Source of the DNA: Leptolyngbya sp. PCC 7375 | GTDB taxonomy: Bacteria > Cyanobacteriota > Cyanobacteriia > Phormidesmidales > Phormidesmidaceae | Length of the DNA stretch: 64,000 nt | Reading direction: 5' to 3' | Assembly: GCF_000316115.1 (NCBI RefSeq) | Contig: NZ_JH993797.1 | Location: 7,599,961-7,663,960 of the forward strand | In this document: positions 61,201 through 64,000 of the stretch, piece after piece | Position numbering within the stretch: position 1 is the first letter of the stretch | How the letters are laid out: every line of letters starts with the position of its first letter | Translations under genes and position numbers: made by a program | The notes under the pieces: generated by a model | What the model was told of the DNA's origin: nothing | What the model saw: the letters and a program-made list of their open reading frames with translations, nothing else | Database searches by the model: none

Positions 61201-64000
61201 TGTAAACCAGGGTAAGATTACATCAGAGCAATCGGCTGATGCCAATCAACAGGAAATTGTTCAGTCCCCTACTGATCCAGATGGGATTCAAGCCGCAAAC
61301 CAGTCGGTATTCGCTGCCAATCAACTAACCTCTTCCCAAAAAAACCAGACTGCATTAGACCAGGGTAGACCATTACCTCAGGCTAATTTGCCTCCAACTA
61401 CCTCAGACCCAATCCAACGACAGCCCAGCTATTGGTCTGGCGTGTCTGACAATAGTGATGACTCACTATCTATAAATCCACAGATAGAATTGTCCCTATC
61501 TAATCAGCAAGATCCGACACTTCCTAATCAGCAAGATCCGACACTTCACAGTCCGGCATTAGATCTTGGCACTCCAGCAATACCAACCGAGTCAATGGGA
61601 TCTATTCAGCGTTCTACGATAGAGCCTGTACAAGGCAAGAACGTTACTGATCAGATATCTCCTCAAGCCCAAACTACAGTCAATCAAGCATCAGTCACAC
61701 CAGAGCTCCCAACAATAGCTCAAAATACTTCCCATAGTCAGATCCAAAGGTCTCCAAGTTCAAGCGATGTAGGCCATAGTTCTATAGCTGTTCAATTGCC
61801 ATTATCTAAACTGCCTTCTCAGCAGTCAGCAAAGACTAAATTCAGCCATAAGAGCGATAGTCAAGATACGTCTACCTCAGCTGAACCGGTTCAACATACT
61901 ACTGTTGAGCCAACAGTATCAACCTCAATTGAGGCCGATAGAGTGTCTCCTGATAATTTTTCAGACATTCAGGTCAACGAATCAAGTAATGTTCAACACG
62001 TTGCCAGCTCAGCAGGCTCAATTCAACGTGCGGATGAACCACGTCAAACCATCACATCAGCCCCTATCCCAACAGACATCGCTCACCCTCATAATGCGAC
62101 TGAGATCGAGGCTACTATTCAGAAATCGAGTACTGGTCAATCCCTTGCTGGCCCAACATCTGGTCCAATATCTGGCCCAACAGAGTTGGGTCAACGTGCC
62201 ACTAATTTCACCCAGTCCACCGCATCAGGTTCTCATCAGTCAAACCAAACAGATGTAGCCATTTCTGACAGCTTGAAAGCGGCTCAGGATATTCCAGAAT
62301 CGAGTGATGAGCATCCCATTTCTAGTTCAACAACCTCAATCCAACGGACTATTTCCCCACAATTAACTCCATCCGTTTCTCCTGAGCTAACCCAAGCTTC
62401 CGACAATTTATCGAAAGAAACTCAAGCCAACACACTGAAGGACTTTCAATCTACATCTAATTTAGAAGTGCCGATCCAACGTGTAGATGAGTCAGCCTCA
62501 ACCACTCCGATTCAACGCGCTAATGAAGTTACACAAACCACTATATCAGCTACCGATGAGCCGACTCAACCTCCTAACAACTTATCAGACGAGGCTCAGA
62601 CTCACGAATTAAAGGATATTCAATCAGCAACGTCTGTTCAGCGTTCAACCCAGTCAAGTCAGCCTACGACACCAGACACCTATAAACCCAACCAAGAAAA
62701 TATAGCAATTCCTGATAGTTCCTCGGTAGATCAAGCTATGCAGGAACAAAACCATGGGCAAACCGTTTCTAGATCAACAGAATCAATCCAACGATCCTCT
62801 GACTTAATACAGCCGAGTAAATCAATCTCCCATGGTCTGTCTCAATCTTTTGATGACTCACCAGAAGAGAATCAAGTTAGCAAATTAAATAACATTCGCC
62901 CTGCTACTACGTCAGCCATTTCGATTCAAAACGTAACTGAGGCAAGTCAAACAACATCAACCTTAAACTCAACGGATACAAATCATCCCGATAGGTTATC
63001 GGAAAGTCAGACGATTCAGAAATCAAGTCATGGACAATCTGATGTCACCTCAACAGGCTCAGTTCAACGTACTACTGATCTAACACAGCCTACTGCGTCA
63101 GATCCCGATGGCTCAAACCAAACGGATACAGCATCTCTTAAGGGTTGGTCAGAAACTCAGATTAATGAATTACATGCTGCTGCGCTAGGCTCTGACGCAA
63201 CGCCATCGGTTCAACGCATGCCTAAGCCAGGTCAGCTAACTGGCAGTTCTCCATCTCTGACGAGGTCGGTTAATAATGTAACCAATATTCAAGAACCAAC
63301 GACGCAGCATTCTGATAGAGCAAACAGTCCAACGCCTGATTCATCCATACAGCGTCAAGTTGCCGATTTCAACCGGTCTGAAGTAAGCCAATCAGCCACA
63401 TTACCATCGAACCAGACACCGTTAGAAAATAGTCAGTGGTCCAATCATCCTATAGGATCAACTACAATCCAACGAGACGTGATTGGTGATTCCTGGGCTA
63501 ATCAGAATGCTCAGCTTGGGACATCAAACAATTTGTCGCAGCTAGGTGACACTCAAGTTCAGTCACCTGAGGCTGGGAGGAGAGACTTTGAAAGCGCGGA
63601 AACCACTGTACAACGCTCGTCGAATATCGCCTTTGATCCCCCCCATAAAGATGTATTGACCCCTTCTAGGCAAAAACAACCGCTAGCGGTACTCAGATCG
63701 CTAAGCGTGTTGAAACCATTGCCATCATTACAAGGTAAAACATCTCAAACATTCTTGAAAAGCAACTCTACTGCCTCAGAGTTACCCTCATCAAGCTCCA
63801 CAATCCAACGCCAGACAATTAACGACATTCCTGGTGAGTGGTCTAATCTAGAATCATTAGTTGCAGACCTGACCAACAGTCGCTCACAGAACTCCTCTGC
63901 CTTTGCTCAACCTACAAATACAGATTCAGAATCTACGACGCAACCATCAAAGACCAACTCTGACACAATTCAGCGCCAGGTCTCTAACGTTAACAAGGGG
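58289..64000 (+). CDS. Giant low-complexity protein with about 35 IQR-type motifs (cut by window edge)
   Basis: The ATG at 58289, 3 bp after the tube-4 stop, opens a frame without stop to the window end (1904 codons). A short N-terminal part (ARQLGHTSPLGAFCTLGSGV QRHS) precedes a long Ser/Thr/Gln/Asn/Pro-rich region. The motif [IV]QR, usually preceded by two small residues and followed by A, S, V or T, appears about 35 times, commonly 40-60 residues apart (for example at 59020, 59341, 60218, 60760, 61051, 62338, 62473, 62508, 63059, 63204). Such IQR motifs also occur in proteins with DUF4157 (eCIS core) domains, not seen here. Its position after the tube genes suits a tape-measure, scaffold or cargo protein. 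Tandem units and repeats in DNA show expansion by duplication. Confidence 0.75.
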   Translation, partial: MARQLGHTSPLGAFCTLGSGVQRHSLGTSSLAILDLKTFYPHGFPAVTSDGTDHASQSSIADNTVAPSVDTPAPSTHNAKSRVKGENTPSSVEQTTSFRSRLQRYFAPEVGGRSDAIAPTSPHPSPHPSPHPSPHPSPYQPAAHASPTHASTPNFQAAHKITDGDPSDTHQVSAAIEAQSIQRLTAENTRNNTSNHPQVSPANSPQSVESVAEPHLSTSAQQTPIGLGSTDINQPVQSLREPSPIQRSTAQDNPRIGPSTDVKTQAGLGLKPQESLDLSLNAESGLTVDSSTVDSSTTISKASKETAPSSVQRAADTVNNNKQNAVAQQQPIGLDSTDINQSIQSLRELSSPIQRVTQQHPTIGQSADGGTQARLEYTTSTSSNLSPNIERGPTSGTRATDSPVQRCDESQQPPGHLSSNSIQRAIAEPDTPEKQAIQPPAQRPAPISQNFAISEPSATDQIAAHSEIQRSPNFSDIDNSSNHQLSGSQESLSHASAADSIDVLSTEQSVADAPKLVHRVAEPSQTIEGSHDSSPVDTGQPSASNLSETLFNQPHPTLSTPKDISRKKATHYSDPIRLSGSAKLTVEPPRRGQPPNSEGLESYPSENLGDPIMPGRDNSTASIKGENSSQYSLFEKIPNQAEPIQRVAETSQTSDSDSVSSDISQTASPQSSANSRSETETIQNSGDDQSVDNLAETVQRSADLIQSTRTSNESAQVDTNQSIDFDQTDATQPSANNLARAKTTQNLGNSQSVTASKGSVQRRVDLSESPKVSNEPDITHSHADTIISRVSNQPSLTQQPHSNSLDASSTDSSIPIQPPSNPAEAIQRVTEASQVSNSGSDKFGSANTAQLLPNTPKANEYSHDSQSISNSVKSVQRAVESTEFTSSVPHESHQINPTQPSDTISNLQGARAAVSPEAPLKESSIQRFSEVSNTESQSFDSNDILPKRDLSTENKIQSKDESQPSILIQRAVNQGKITSEQSADANQQEIVQSPTDPDGIQAANQSVFAANQLTSSQKNQTALDQGRPLPQANLPPTTSDPIQRQPSYWSGVSDNSDDSLSINPQIELSLSNQQDPTLPNQQDPTLHSPALDLGTPAIPTESMGSIQRSTIEPVQGKNVTDQISPQAQTTVNQASVTPELPTIAQNTSHSQIQRSPSSSDVGHSSIAVQLPLSKLPSQQSAKTKFSHKSDSQDTSTSAEPVQHTTVEPTVSTSIEADRVSPDNFSDIQVNESSNVQHVASSAGSIQRADEPRQTITSAPIPTDIAHPHNATEIEATIQKSSTGQSLAGPTSGPISGPTELGQRATNFTQSTASGSHQSNQTDVAISDSLKAAQDIPESSDEHPISSSTTSIQRTISPQLTPSVSPELTQASDNLSKETQANTLKDFQSTSNLEVPIQRVDESASTTPIQRANEVTQTTISATDEPTQPPNNLSDEAQTHELKDIQSATSVQRSTQSSQPTTPDTYKPNQENIAIPDSSSVDQAMQEQNHGQTVSRSTESIQRSSDLIQPSKSISHGLSQSFDDSPEENQVSKLNNIRPATTSAISIQNVTEASQTTSTLNSTDTNHPDRLSESQTIQKSSHGQSDVTSTGSVQRTTDLTQPTASDPDGSNQTDTASLKGWSETQINELHAAALGSDATPSVQRMPKPGQLTGSSPSLTRSVNNVTNIQEPTTQHSDRANSPTPDSSIQRQVADFNRSEVSQSATLPSNQTPLENSQWSNHPIGSTTIQRDVIGDSWANQNAQLGTSNNLSQLGDTQVQSPEAGRRDFESAETTVQRSSNIAFDPPHKDVLTPSRQKQPLAVLRSLSVLKPLPSLQGKTSQTFLKSNSTASELPSSSSTIQRQTINDIPGEWSNLESLVADLTNSRSQNSSAFAQPTNTDSESTTQPSKTNSDTIQRQVSNVNKG
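58652..58699 (+). repeat. 12-bp tandem repeat inside the giant gene
   Basis: CCTCATCCCTCC is repeated four times exactly and encodes PSPH units. It likely varies in copy number between strains. Confidence 0.85.
60014..60204 (+). repeat. Intergenic repeat families embedded in frame in the giant gene
   Basis: 60026-60051 is an inverted repeat GGTTCGGCTAAGCTCACCG, TCGAACC, related to the intergenic element at 16697. 60105-60204 is an R2 copy that matches 31422-31524 at about three bases in four, including TATAGCCTTTTCG and the first ten bases. Both keep the reading frame open (encoding LGDPIMPGRDNSTAS and SSQYSLFEKIP). Confidence 0.8.

Noticed and set aside
61905..62258. 117-aa ORF in the +1 frame of the giant gene
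   Set aside because: Low-complexity shadow; the main frame stays open through the region.
58289..64000. Classification of the giant protein as a DUF4157 effector
   Set aside because: IQR motifs are shared with such proteins, but no HExxH-like or other DUF4157 signature is visible in the part available.

Overview
The window is chromosomal DNA of a cyanobacterium. The palindrome GCGATCGC (HIP1) recurs throughout, several perfect NtcA-type promoter signals (GTA-N8-TAC, 22 nt, TAN3T) are present, and the protein families are typical of the phylum (MSMEG/Sll078x nitrilase cluster, Uma2, Nif11, DUF433, cyanobacterial contractile injection system). I do not try to name the genus.

Layout. 1-4.1 kb: a secreted NPCAA-repeat protein cut by the window edge, then a minus-strand nitrogen-scavenging operon (formamidase, biuret/ureide-type cysteine hydrolase, RbsA/NupO-type double ABC ATPase without permeases). 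4.2-6.8 kb: a convergent response regulator / CHASE histidine kinase pair. 6.8-12.3 kb: a degraded accessory island with four antitoxin-type genes lacking toxins (one broken), a frameshifted gene, a coiled-coil gene pair, an ISKra4-family insertion sequence with a slippery A8 between its two reading frames, and an AT-rich unknown protein with an RX5H (HEPN-like) motif. 12.6-20.1 kb: a complete peptide/nickel-type ABC importer (binding protein, two permeases, two ATPases) coupled to an EamA exporter. 20.3-25.8 kb: MocR-type regulator divergent from an M24 peptidase and a MOSC protein, then a stand-alone AtzF-C-like protein, a TetR regulator and a Uma2 protein.

26.1-32.6 kb: a Nit1C (nitrilase, cyanide-assimilation type) cluster. 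The flavoprotein nitH diverges from nitB-nitC-nitD-nitE-nitF, and the intergenic region carries two nearly identical canonical NtcA promoters, one for each direction. nitG was not found. 32.7-38.9 kb: RetSat/CrtO-type oxidoreductase, a broken signalling fragment ending in a 51-nt palindrome, an OmpR regulator, a LysR/SDR divergent pair and a MATE pump.

39-64 kb: a contractile injection system (CIS) in two divergent arms. The minus arm holds the DUF4255 cap-type protein, AAA+ ATPase, gp25, baseplate J, tail protein I, a DUF4159-like protein and two membrane-spanning Ig-like proteins, one fused to a WD40 propeller. The plus arm holds the sheath, four gp19/Hcp-type tube paralogues, a chaperone-like protein and a giant low-complexity protein open for 1904 codons to the window end with about 35 IQR-type motifs. 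The spike (VgrG, PAAR) and LysM components are not in view and may lie beyond 64 kb.

The most interesting points are the membrane-tethering candidates of the CIS, the giant IQR-repeat protein that has absorbed two families of intergenic palindromic repeats in frame, an orphan Nif11 leader gene inside the CIS locus, and the twin NtcA promoters of the nitrilase cluster.
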